Source: Anaerolineae bacterium (GTDB lineage Bacteria; Chloroflexota; Anaerolineae; B4-G1; SLSP01). Taken from it: a stretch of DNA of 19,440 nt. The translations under genes were made by a program, and so were the position numbers. The notes below the pieces were generated by a model. That model had not been told where the DNA came from, did no database searches, and worked only from the letters and a program-made list of their open reading frames with translations. The stretch's first letter is position 1. Each line of letters opens with the position of its first letter. This document shows, piece after piece, positions 7,886-14,748 of the stretch. The stretch spans positions 1-19,440 of the forward strand of contig JAFGNI010000586.1 of NCBI GenBank assembly GCA_016927095.1, read 5' to 3'.

Positions 7886-7938
7886 TGTGTACCGCCGAAG
7901 CGGTGGTTTGTACCGCCGAAGCGGTGGTTTGTACCGCC
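7879..7938 (+). repeat. Tandem palindromic repeat, 21-bp period
   Basis: A partial unit GCGGTGATGTGTACCGCC (7879-7896) is followed by two identical overlapping 23-bp units (7895-7917, 7916-7938), giving a 21-bp period. Each unit contains ACCGC-CGAA-GCGGT, a short GNRA-like hairpin. The array starts inside the last codons of the second receiver gene. Related copies occur at 7440-7462 (inverted), 12839-12853 and 19330-19347. There are no spacers, so this is not a CRISPR array. Confidence 0.88.
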
Positions 7939-7999
7939 GTCTTCCGTTTCCTCTCTTTTGCCTTCGTGACGCTGCGAACGAGCCATCAAGGAGCCGTAT

Positions 8000-8836
8000 G
8001 TGCCTCGTTGCAGTCTGCTAGCCATAGGCAATGAGCTGCTGAACGGTGAGATCCGCGATCTCAACCTTCACAGTCTCGGTCGTCGCCTCACCCGGTTGGG
8101 ATTTACGGTCACGGGAGCCGTGATCAGCCCTGACCAACCCGCCAGCATCGCAGAAGGCCTCCTCTTCCTGCTCGACCACAATCCAGACGTAGTGATCTGC
8201 TGCGGCGGCTTGGGCCCTACAGAAGACGACCTCACACTAAGCGCCATTGCCGGTGCTGTTGGACGTCCTCTCACGCTCAACGTTGAGGCGCGGCAGATGG
8301 TAGAACGGCACTACGATCAGCTGATGGACCGCGGGTACCTGCACCAACGAGGGCCAGAAGCCGCTCGGGTCAAGATGGCGACCCTCCCTCAGGACGCCCA
8401 GCCGCTGCCTAATCCCATTGGCACCGCCCCGGGTGTGCTGCTGGTCATCGATGACACCCGGCTCTACGTGCTGCCGGGTGTACCAGCGGAGCTGGAAGCG
8501 ATGTTCGACGACACCGTTGCTCCCCAGCTGGGACGCTCATTCGAGTCTGGGGGCTTTGTCGAGCAGGCCCTTCGCGTCCACGTTGACGACGAAGCCGATG
8601 TCGCGACGCCCCTGAAAGAGGTGCGCCACCGGCATCCCGATGTCTATCTCAAATCGCTCGCTCAGCCCTTCCCAGCAGCTGGGCGAGAGGGCCTGCGCAT
8701 CATCGCAACGGCACAGGCCACCAATGCCGATGAGGCAGAGGCTGCCGTCACCGCAGCTTTGCAGGATCTGCGCGAGGTCTTGGATAAAGCTGGCCTCCGA
8801 ACCAGCGCTGCACAAGGAGAGGAAAGTGTCTATTGA
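8000..8836 (+). CDS. CinA N-terminal-type protein (MoCF-biosynthesis-like domain, COG1058)
   Basis: The 278-residue product carries the molybdopterin-binding-like domain of CinA: GNELLNGEIRDLN at 10-22, CGGLGPTEDDLT at 68-79, GTAPGV and LPGVPAE. In characterised CinA proteins this region hydrolyses ADP-ribose or related pyrophosphates. The C-terminal PncC-type nicotinamide-mononucleotide deamidase domain of full CinA (over 400 residues) is absent; the protein ends after the middle domain. Start GTG at 8000 is chosen for AAGGAG 6 bases upstream; an overlapping ATG at 7998 is out of frame. It opens a six-gene operon and overlaps the next gene by 11 bases. Confidence 0.9.
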   Translation: MPRCSLLAIGNELLNGEIRDLNLHSLGRRLTRLGFTVTGAVISPDQPASIAEGLLFLLDHNPDVVICCGGLGPTEDDLTLSAIAGAVGRPLTLNVEARQMVERHYDQLMDRGYLHQRGPEAARVKMATLPQDAQPLPNPIGTAPGVLLVIDDTRLYVLPGVPAELEAMFDDTVAPQLGRSFESGGFVEQALRVHVDDEADVATPLKEVRHRHPDVYLKSLAQPFPAAGREGLRIIATAQATNADEAEAAVTAALQDLREVLDKAGLRTSAAQGEESVY

Positions 8837-9317
8837 ACTGAGCATCGTCAAGATCGAGAAACCCGAGCCGGTCAACTTCATCCTGGGCCAGAGCCATTTC
8901 ATTAAGACCGTTGAGGACCTACACGAAGCCTTGGTCACAGCAGTTCCAGGTATCAGGTTCGGCCTGGCCTTCTGCGAGGCCTCAGGCGCGGCGCTCATCC
9001 GCTGGAGCGGGACCGATGAGGCTATGATTGAGCTGGCTAAGCAGAACGCCTACGCGCTCAGCGCAGGCCACAGCTTCATCATCTTTCTCAACGAGGGATT
9101 CTACCCCGTCAACGTGCTCAACGCGGTGAAGCAAGTTCCCGAAGTCGCGCGGATCTTCTGCGCCACGGCCAATCCGGTCGAGGTCATCATGGCTGAGACC
9201 GACCTGGGCCGCGGCATCCTTGGCGTGGTCGATGGTGTCGCCTCCAAGGGGATCGAGGACAGCGAGGGCATCGCTTGGCGCAAGGGTTTCTTGCGAACCA
9301 TCGGCTACAAGCTGTAG
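8826..9317 (+). CDS. Adenosine-specific kinase family protein (PF04008)
   Basis: The 163-residue protein matches the small 'adenosine-specific kinase' family, known mainly from archaea and scattered bacteria. Hallmarks are LGQSHFIKTVEDLHEAL, GLAFCEASG near 46-54, GHSFIIFL, FCATANPVEVI and GRGILGVVDG, ending WRKGFLRTIGYKL. The name comes from structural work on an archaeal member; physiology is little studied. The GTG at 8826 is chosen because AAGGAGAGG precedes it and the family begins just before this point; a longer in-frame opening back to 8640 lies entirely inside the cinA-like gene and is not credible. It overlaps the upstream stop by 11 bases, implying translational coupling. Placement next to a deaminase of adenosine-type substrates supports a role in adenosine or adenylate turnover (inference). 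Confidence 0.9.
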   Translation: MSIELSIVKIEKPEPVNFILGQSHFIKTVEDLHEALVTAVPGIRFGLAFCEASGAALIRWSGTDEAMIELAKQNAYALSAGHSFIIFLNEGFYPVNVLNAVKQVPEVARIFCATANPVEVIMAETDLGRGILGVVDGVASKGIEDSEGIAWRKGFLRTIGYKL

Positions 9318-9340
9318 ATCTGGGGCGCGAATCGGATTCC

Positions 9341-10273
9341 ATGGCGTGGATTGATCTCATCGGTCGTGATCCAGTACCGTGGTTGCTGGATCCGGGTAAC
9401 CCGTCCGCTCGCTACCTGACACTGAAACACATCTTCAGGAAGCCTGCGGCAGCGCTGCTGGAGGAGCAATCGCGTCTGCTGGCATGGCGTCCGGTTGCGA
9501 TGCTACGTCGCCACTGGACACCAACCAGCTTCTGGGGACGCGCCACAACCCCCTATTACGGCGGGGCTGCCGGCAATTTTGGCACGCTGTACTTGCTCAC
9601 GCAGCTAGGCTCGCCACCTTTTCCCGAGGTCGAGCCCACCTGCGAGAGCCTATTAGAGCACGGGCGCCGTCCCGATGGGACCTTCGGTCCCGGTGATCAA
9701 GCTGCAGCGCCGTGGCTCAGCTACACAGGCATGGCACTGCAGATCCTGACGCACTTTGGTTATGCCGGTGATCCCCGAACGGTACAAGGATGGGCGATGT
9801 TGGCGCAGGCAATCGCCGACAACCCAGACACGCTGGGGTGCCCCGTTGCCGACCGCGGTTGTCGGGCCGCAGGCGTCAAGGCACTGGGGGCGCTGTTGCA
9901 CCGCGGCGGCGACGGCCCCCTAAACAGCGACCGCGTGACCATCAACACAGTCTGCCACTATCTGCTGGACCAGCCTTATGATTGGCAAGGGCGGGATGCC
10001 GATTGGCTGCTTGCCCGGTTCCCTCGCTACTACGACACCGACCTGCTGGAACTCGGACACATGCTGGCGCATACCACGTATCGCGACTCCTCGCTCTGCA
10101 AAACCGTTATCGAGCTGATGATCAGACGTCAGGACGGCGAGGGTCACTGGATCAAAGCCAAGAACACCCCTGTCTTTCCCGAGGAGCGCATCAACCAGCC
10201 GAGCCGCTGGTTGACGTTCGAGGCCGTGCACACGCTGATGCTCACGTATGGAGACACGATGTATGCGGCCTGA
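9341..10273 (+). CDS. Uncharacterised protein, alpha/alpha-toroid (squalene-cyclase/prenyltransferase-repeat) type
   Basis: A 310-residue protein with no catalytic motif I can name. Repeated helical pairs carry motifs like GNFGTLYLLTQLG, LLEHGRRPDGTFGPG, GCRAAGVKALGALL and MIRRQDGEGHW, typical of alpha/alpha-barrel folds such as prenyltransferase and terpenoid-cyclase-like repeats. The DxDD or DCTA motifs of real squalene cyclases are not seen, so it is probably a binding or hydrolytic scaffold. Two cysteines (GCPVADRGC) and several His/Trp residues could form a metal or ligand site. No signal peptide is seen, so it is likely cytoplasmic. The ATG at 9341 is taken as start; the ribosome binding site is weak, and the in-frame extension to 9275 overlaps the kinase gene. 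It sits in the middle of a nucleotide-related operon and overlaps the Nudix gene by 11 bases. Confidence 0.75.
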   Translation: MAWIDLIGRDPVPWLLDPGNPSARYLTLKHIFRKPAAALLEEQSRLLAWRPVAMLRRHWTPTSFWGRATTPYYGGAAGNFGTLYLLTQLGSPPFPEVEPTCESLLEHGRRPDGTFGPGDQAAAPWLSYTGMALQILTHFGYAGDPRTVQGWAMLAQAIADNPDTLGCPVADRGCRAAGVKALGALLHRGGDGPLNSDRVTINTVCHYLLDQPYDWQGRDADWLLARFPRYYDTDLLELGHMLAHTTYRDSSLCKTVIELMIRRQDGEGHWIKAKNTPVFPEERINQPSRWLTFEAVHTLMLTYGDTMYAA

Positions 10274-10775
10274 AGATCAGGACTCGGGTCAAGGTCGGTA
10301 CGCAGTGGTGCCGCGGACGCTCGTCTTTGTCAGCCGGGAGACACCTGCGGGACGTGAAGAGCTCCTGCTCATCCGGGGAGCACCGGACAAGCGTCTGTGG
10401 GCCGGTAAGTACAATGGGATCGGCGGGCATTTGGAAGCCGGCGAGTCACCCGCGGCATCGGCGCGCCGTGAACTCCGGGAGGAGACGGGACTCGACGTTG
10501 AGCAGCTCGACCTTCGCGCGATTGTCCACATCACGCTCCCAGAGTCCCCAGGGATCATCCTGTTTGTCTTCATTGGGACAGGGCCAAGCGGCAAGCTCAC
10601 GGCATCGGCGGAGGGTCTACCGGTTTGGGTGGATCGCGAGGGGTGGAGCACGTTGCCCCTCGTCGAGGATCTTCCCCAGCTGCTACCACGGTTGCTCGCC
10701 GCCCACGCGGAACGAAGCATGATCTATGGTGTCTATCATGTCACGGACGCAGGCCTGCGTATGGCGTTCGACTAG
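10263..10775 (+). CDS. Nudix hydrolase (MutT-like)
   Basis: A 170-residue protein with a complete Nudix box at 55-77: G-HLEAG-E-SPAASAR-REL-REETGL. It is expected to hydrolyse a nucleoside diphosphate linked to another group, for example oxidised dNTPs; the box and 'WAGKYNGIGGHLEAGE' resemble MutT/8-oxo-dGTPase-like members, but substrate is not determined by the box. The ATG at 10263 is preferred because GGAG lies 9 bases upstream; an alternative ATG at 10248 would add 5 residues but lacks a ribosome binding site. It overlaps the preceding gene by 11 bases and ends 15 bases before the deaminase-CYTH gene, so it is operonic. Confidence 0.92.
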   Translation: MRPEDQDSGQGRYAVVPRTLVFVSRETPAGREELLLIRGAPDKRLWAGKYNGIGGHLEAGESPAASARRELREETGLDVEQLDLRAIVHITLPESPGIILFVFIGTGPSGKLTASAEGLPVWVDREGWSTLPLVEDLPQLLPRLLAAHAERSMIYGVYHVTDAGLRMAFD

Positions 10776-10790
10776 AACGGAGGGTACCCT

Positions 10791-12833
10791 ATGGCGCAAC
10801 TGCTGGAGAAGCTCCAGGCCGACAAGGCGGTGATGTGTACTGCCATCGTCATGGCCGACTTTGTCGTGACGATGAATGCCGACTACGATCTCTTCTGCCC
10901 CGGCGCTGTAGCAGTCCGGGACGACACGATCATCGCCGTCGACCATCGAGACGCAATCCTGACCAGATACACAGCGAAAGAGCAGGTGGACTTCGGCAAC
11001 GCCGTGGTGATGCCGGGGCTGATCAACGCCCACGGTCACGCGCCCATGACCCTGCTGCGCGCCTTGGCGGACGATCTGCGGTTGGACGTGTGGCTGATGG
11101 GCTATATGATGCCGGTCGAGGCTACCTTTGTCACACCGCGCTTCTCGTGGCTGGGCACCCAGCTTGCTGCCGCCGAGATGATCCGTTCAGGCACAACCAC
11201 CTTTCATGACATGTACTATCACGAGGAAGCCGTGGCGGATGCCGCCGTCCAGGCCGGGCTGCGCGCCGTCTGCTCTCAGAGCGTGCTGAAGTATCCGACG
11301 CCCGATGCCAGCAGCTACGAGGAAGCCCTGGAACAGGCCCGCGACTACATCATCCGCTGGAAGGGCCACCCGCTGATCACGCCCAGCGTCGCGCCCCACG
11401 CACCCTATACCGTAACGCCGGACCTCCTGCAGGAAGCTGTGGCCCTAGCGCTGGAGTTCGACGTACCACTTCACATCCACGTTGCCGAGACCGCTCAGGA
11501 GGTAGAGGACCACCGTAAGGAGCACAACATGCCGCCGGTGCCCTGGCTGAAGAAGCTCGGCGTCTTCGAGGCCAAGGTGACCGCAGCCCACTGCGTCCAC
11601 CTCGACGATGGTGAGATCCTGACCCTCCAACACCATAACGTGGGCATCGCCCACAACCCCAGTAGCAATATGAAGCTAGCCAGCGGCATCGCTCCCGTCG
11701 CCCGCATGCTCGAAGCCGGCCTCAACGTGGGCATTGGCACCGATGGTGTCGCCAGCAACAACGACCTGGATATGATCGAAGAGATGCGGTTAGCCAGTTT
11801 CCTGGGCAAGGTCTCAACGATGGACCCCACGAAGCTGCCGGCCCGCCAGGTGGTTGAGATGGCAACACGAATGGGCGCCAAAGCGCTGCATATCGAAGCT
11901 CTGACGGGCTCGCTAGAGGTGGGGAAACGCGCCGATCTCATCGCCCTCACGATGGACGATGTGCGTCACACGCCGATGTTCAAGCGCGAGGAGGACAGCG
12001 TTTATTCCCGCATCCTCTACGCAGCCCACCAAGAGGATGTGCGTGACGTGATGGTCAACGGGACATGGCTGATGCGGGACCGCGAACTGCTGACGGTCGA
12101 TGTCCCCACCCTAAAAGAAGAGGCCAACCAGATGGCCGGCAAGATCGACGAGTTCCTGATCCAGCGTGAGGAGAGCGTGCTGAGCAAACTGATCGCCATC
12201 GGCGGCGTGGCCCAAGAGAAGAGCTTCGAGGTTCAGGTGAAGATCCGGGCAGTGACGGCTACGGCCGGCGTCGATCTGGATGCCCTGGAATCCCGCCTTC
12301 GAGAGCTCCCTGACGCACGGTTCTTGCGCGACTCCGCCCGCAACCAGTATGACACCTACTTCATCTTCGAGGATGAATGGGGCAGTCGCTTGCGCTATCG
12401 GGAGGACGAGGTCATGGACCCACAGTCGCAGCAGGTCACCGATGTCATCTATCGTCTCACGCTGACCAGCCTTGCCAAGGAACGGGAATTCAAGAACTCG
12501 ATCCTGCTCTCTCGGTCGAGGTTCGACGCACCCGCCACGCGAAGTCTGCGCTTCTATCGTGAGTACTTCAAACCAGACGATAGTGTTGAGGTGCACAAGC
12601 ATCGCCGTCGTTACCACATCCGTTACGGCGGCACCGATTTTGCCGTTAACCTCGACCAGATTCTGAAACCTGCCGGCGGGGGCACCTTCCTGGAGATCAA
12701 GAGCCGTACCTGGTCGAAACAGGATGCCGAACGCAAGGCAGCCCTGATCAGTGAACTTCTGGAGCAGCTCGAGGTGCCAGAGCATGCGCTGGTCAAGGCC
12801 GAGTATTTGGACCTAGCAGAGGAACTCGTCTGA
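10791..12833 (+). CDS. MTA/SAH-type amidohydrolase (deaminase) fused to a CYTH domain
   Basis: A 680-residue fusion. Residues 1 to about 465 form a metal-dependent amidohydrolase of the 5'-methylthioadenosine/S-adenosylhomocysteine deaminase and chlorohydrolase group: metal ligands His81 and His83 in NAHGH, His230 in IHVAET, His267 in AAHCVH and Asp318 in GIGTDG, with PHAPYTVTP also conserved. From about 478 a CYTH (triphosphate tunnel) domain follows: FEVQVKI at 479-485, SRLRYRED, YRLTLTS, RRRYHIRYGG and TFLEIKSRTW at 632-641. CYTH members hydrolyse or cyclise triphosphates. The usual ExExK motif is here ExQxK (Glu480, Gln482, Lys484). GGAGGG stands before the ATG. An MTA/SAH deaminase is normally about 430-450 residues, so the extra 200 are a real fused domain, in a single uninterrupted frame. 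The linker around 440-475 is helical and charged. Confidence 0.92.
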   Translation: MAQLLEKLQADKAVMCTAIVMADFVVTMNADYDLFCPGAVAVRDDTIIAVDHRDAILTRYTAKEQVDFGNAVVMPGLINAHGHAPMTLLRALADDLRLDVWLMGYMMPVEATFVTPRFSWLGTQLAAAEMIRSGTTTFHDMYYHEEAVADAAVQAGLRAVCSQSVLKYPTPDASSYEEALEQARDYIIRWKGHPLITPSVAPHAPYTVTPDLLQEAVALALEFDVPLHIHVAETAQEVEDHRKEHNMPPVPWLKKLGVFEAKVTAAHCVHLDDGEILTLQHHNVGIAHNPSSNMKLASGIAPVARMLEAGLNVGIGTDGVASNNDLDMIEEMRLASFLGKVSTMDPTKLPARQVVEMATRMGAKALHIEALTGSLEVGKRADLIALTMDDVRHTPMFKREEDSVYSRILYAAHQEDVRDVMVNGTWLMRDRELLTVDVPTLKEEANQMAGKIDEFLIQREESVLSKLIAIGGVAQEKSFEVQVKIRAVTATAGVDLDALESRLRELPDARFLRDSARNQYDTYFIFEDEWGSRLRYREDEVMDPQSQQVTDVIYRLTLTSLAKEREFKNSILLSRSRFDAPATRSLRFYREYFKPDDSVEVHKHRRRYHIRYGGTDFAVNLDQILKPAGGGTFLEIKSRTWSKQDAERKAALISELLEQLEVPEHALVKAEYLDLAEELV

Positions 12834-12838
12834 CGGTC

Positions 12839-12853
12839 CGGTGGTGTGTACCG
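12839..12853 (+). repeat. Partial copy of the palindromic repeat
   Basis: CGGTGGTGTGTACCG differs by one base from the matching 15 bases of the copies at 7880-7894 and 19331-19345. It lies in the 23-bp gap between the deaminase-CYTH stop and the ATG of the HD gene, exactly where a ribosome binding site would be expected. Confidence 0.65.
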
Positions 12854-12856
12854 ACG

Positions 12857-13858
12857 ATGGTTAACGCCACAACCGTACGATTTGATGATCCCGTCTACGG
12901 TGAGGTGCAGTTCACAGAGCCGTTGCTGGTTGATCTCTATCATGCTGAAGCGGTACAGCGACTGGCGGCGATCTATCAGGGCGGTATCACAGCCTTCATC
13001 CGGCCGGAGCGGCAGACAACGCGGCTTGAGCACTCACGTGGGGTTGCGGCGCTCCTGCAGAGATTAGGGGCTGGCACGATCGAACAAGCCGCCGGCCTGG
13101 TCCATGACGTGCCCCATACCGCTTTCTCGCACGTGGTCGATTTCGTATTCCCCAACGCAGCGCACACCTACCACGAGGTCCACCGTGACAGGATCGTGCG
13201 TGGCTCAGATCTGCCCCAGGTGATGGCCAAGCACGCGTTGGACTGGCGTACTGTGACGGAAGCCGAGAACTTCCCGCTCTTGGAGCAGCCGCTGCCCCAG
13301 CTCTGCGCGGACCGGCTGGACTACTTCTTGCGAGATGGCATCGTGGATGTGGGCACCTTCTCCAGCGACGAAGGACAAGCACTGATGCAGCACCTGCGCG
13401 TCGACCAGGGACAGATTGTCGTGGATGATGTGGCGACGGCCCGGTGGTTGGGTGATCGCTTCATCGAACTGGACGATGTCTGCTGGTGCTCCGTACAGGA
13501 GGTGGGCTGGTACACGGTGATGGCCGAAGCTTTGCGCAGCGCTATAGCGCATCAGGTAATCTCTGAAGACGACTTCGCCGGTACGGACCGCCAAGTGATG
13601 GCCCAACTCACCGAAGCAGCTATTCCGGAAATCAGCCAGTGGCTGGGGCTGCTGCGCCGCGACGTGGACTTCGTCCGCGTGAGCCCCACCACAGAGTATG
13701 ATCTCGTGGCATTGCCAAAGGTCAGAGCCGTCGACCCCCCGGTTATGGTCCGCGGTCGGGTGCGTCCACTGTCGCAGATCGATCCGGCCTTTGCCGCCCA
13801 GCGGTCTGATTACATCGCCGGCAAGGCGGGGGTCTGGTACCTGAGGATCTTAGCTTGA
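12857..13858 (+). CDS. HD-domain phosphohydrolase (SAMHD1/dGTPase-like)
   Basis: A 333-residue protein with the HD metal site spread as in dNTP triphosphohydrolases: His59 in RLEHSRGV, His83-Asp84 in LVHDVPHTAFSHVVDF and Asp152 in ADRLDYFLRDG. The R-x-x-HS and ADRLDY-RD motifs place it with COG1078-type HD phosphohydrolases, which include dNTPases. A dNTP or phosphate-monoester hydrolase role is expected; substrate is not fixed by sequence. The start is ATG 12857, but no Shine-Dalgarno sequence precedes it, only a palindromic-repeat fragment. Translation may depend on coupling to the deaminase-CYTH gene 23 bases upstream. It is the last gene of the operon; the promoter of the rubredoxin gene begins over its stop codon. 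Confidence 0.9.
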   Translation: MVNATTVRFDDPVYGEVQFTEPLLVDLYHAEAVQRLAAIYQGGITAFIRPERQTTRLEHSRGVAALLQRLGAGTIEQAAGLVHDVPHTAFSHVVDFVFPNAAHTYHEVHRDRIVRGSDLPQVMAKHALDWRTVTEAENFPLLEQPLPQLCADRLDYFLRDGIVDVGTFSSDEGQALMQHLRVDQGQIVVDDVATARWLGDRFIELDDVCWCSVQEVGWYTVMAEALRSAIAHQVISEDDFAGTDRQVMAQLTEAAIPEISQWLGLLRRDVDFVRVSPTTEYDLVALPKVRAVDPPVMVRGRVRPLSQIDPAFAAQRSDYIAGKAGVWYLRILA

Positions 13859-13882
13859 CACCGATGCCGCTACACCTATAAT
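13855..13882 (+). promoter_or_regulatory. Strong promoter upstream of rubredoxin
   Basis: Perfect TTGACA at 13855-13860 and perfect TATAAT at 13877-13882 with 16 bp between. The -35 box overlaps the stop codon of the HD gene. The predicted start near 13889 leaves a leader of about 95 bases containing a small CCAG-TGCT-CTGG hairpin and AGGAGG before the rubredoxin ATG. Confidence 0.85.
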
Positions 13883-13982
13883 CCCCTATGTTTCAAGGAA
13901 TCCAACACCTGAGACGTGATGCGGCCTGAGCCTGCGACCCCAGTGCTCTGGTCACCTCAGAACCTATCAGAGGAGGCTCGTG

Positions 13983-14144
13983 ATGCAGAAATATGAGTGC
14001 ACCGTGTGCGGTTATGTCTACGACCCCGAAGTCGGTGATCCCGATAATGGTATTCCGGCAGGCACGCCCTTTGAGGATCTTCCCGACGATTGGGTATGCC
14101 CGGACTGTGGAGCGGAAAAGGACTGGTTCGAACCCTACGAGTAG
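13983..14144 (+). CDS. Rubredoxin
   Basis: A complete 53-residue rubredoxin: CTVCGY at 6-11 and CPDCGA at 39-44 give the four cysteine ligands (6, 9, 39, 42) of a single FeS4 site. The conserved Y-Y-P-GD-GI-PGT-F-DLP-DW-CP-CG-K--F framework is intact. It is a cytoplasmic one-electron carrier, typically passing electrons to rubrerythrin, superoxide reductase, rubredoxin:oxygen oxidoreductase or alkane hydroxylases. GAGGAGG stands about 7 bases before the ATG, and a near-perfect promoter lies about 100 bases upstream, so expression should be high. Neither a rubredoxin reductase nor an oxidase partner is in the window. The next gene is a methionine-sulfoxide-reductase-like protein, which would fit an oxidative-stress theme (inference). 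Confidence 0.96.
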   Translation: MQKYECTVCGYVYDPEVGDPDNGIPAGTPFEDLPDDWVCPDCGAEKDWFEPYE

Positions 14145-14177
14145 TCCACGCCCCTTGCTGAACAGCACATACGTGCG

Positions 14178-14207
14178 GTCCACACCTACACTCACCTAGG
14201 TGTGGAC
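14178..14207 (+). terminator. Stem-loop after rubredoxin (probable terminator)
   Basis: GTCCACACCTA and TAGGTGTGGAC form a perfect 11-bp stem with an 8-base loop, 34 bases after the rubredoxin stop, followed by TTCTCAT rather than a solid T-run. It probably ends or attenuates the rubredoxin transcript. Confidence 0.65.
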
Positions 14208-14248
14208 TTCTCATCATGGCGCTGCTACCCCTGATCGGAGATCTAGCC

Positions 14249-14719
14249 GTGACACCCGACCCCGACTTTGACGCGCTTCTTGGAGAGGTACAGGCCATCA
14301 TCGAGGCCCCTGCGTCGACGCTGGATGCGAAACTTCTAACCATATGCCAGCTCCTAAGGGACAACGTGGCCCACTATGATTGGGTAGGATTCTACCTGGT
14401 CGATCCTGAGGCTGCACGCGAGCTGGTGTTGGGACCGTATGCCGGTGCCCCCACCGAACACACGCGCATTCCGTTCGGACGCGGCATCTGCGGACAAGCC
14501 GCAGCCACCGAGCGGACCTTTATCGTCCAAGACGTGGCGGCGGAGGAGAACTACCTCTCGTGCAGTCCGGACGTGCGCTCGGAGATTGTGCTCCCCATCC
14601 TCCAAGGGAACCGAATCCTCGGAGAGCTGGACATTGACTCTCACAAGCTCGCCCCTTTTACAGAGGCGGACCAGCGTTTCCTGGGTACCATCTGCGAGTT
14701 AGTCGCCCCTTTGCTCTAG
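14249..14719 (+). CDS. GAF-domain protein, free methionine-(R)-sulfoxide reductase-like
   Basis: The 156-residue protein is a single GAF domain of the fRMsr type, which reduces free methionine-R-sulfoxide. Family motifs are YDWVGFYLVD, LVLGPYAG, RIPFGRGICGQAAA, SEIVLPI and LGELDIDS. Two of three active-site cysteines of the E. coli enzyme have counterparts (Cys81 in GRGICG, Cys105 in YLSCS), as do Glu112, Asp128 and Asp130; the first cysteine position is in PTEHTR and is not Cys. Either a two-cysteine mechanism or a changed function is possible. GTG 14249 is chosen because GGAG lies 8 bases before it; ATG 14216 would add 11 residues but has no ribosome binding site and abuts the hairpin. The ABC gene follows after 29 bp. 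Confidence 0.82.
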   Translation: MTPDPDFDALLGEVQAIIEAPASTLDAKLLTICQLLRDNVAHYDWVGFYLVDPEAARELVLGPYAGAPTEHTRIPFGRGICGQAAATERTFIVQDVAAEENYLSCSPDVRSEIVLPILQGNRILGELDIDSHKLAPFTEADQRFLGTICELVAPLL

Positions 14720-14748
14720 GAAGGCCTTGTGATCGCAGAGTCCTGACG

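Noticed and set aside
7879..7938. Possible CRISPR array
   Set aside because: The units are tandem with a 21-bp period and no unique spacers, and no cas gene is present.
8640..8825. N-terminal extension of the adenosine-specific kinase
   Set aside because: The extension is Ser/Gln/Arg-rich, overlaps the cinA-like gene completely and has no family homology; a GTG with a good ribosome binding site exists at 8826.
12111..12785. 224-codon minus-strand open frame
   Set aside because: Antisense to the CYTH part of the deaminase fusion; no ribosome binding site or family motif.
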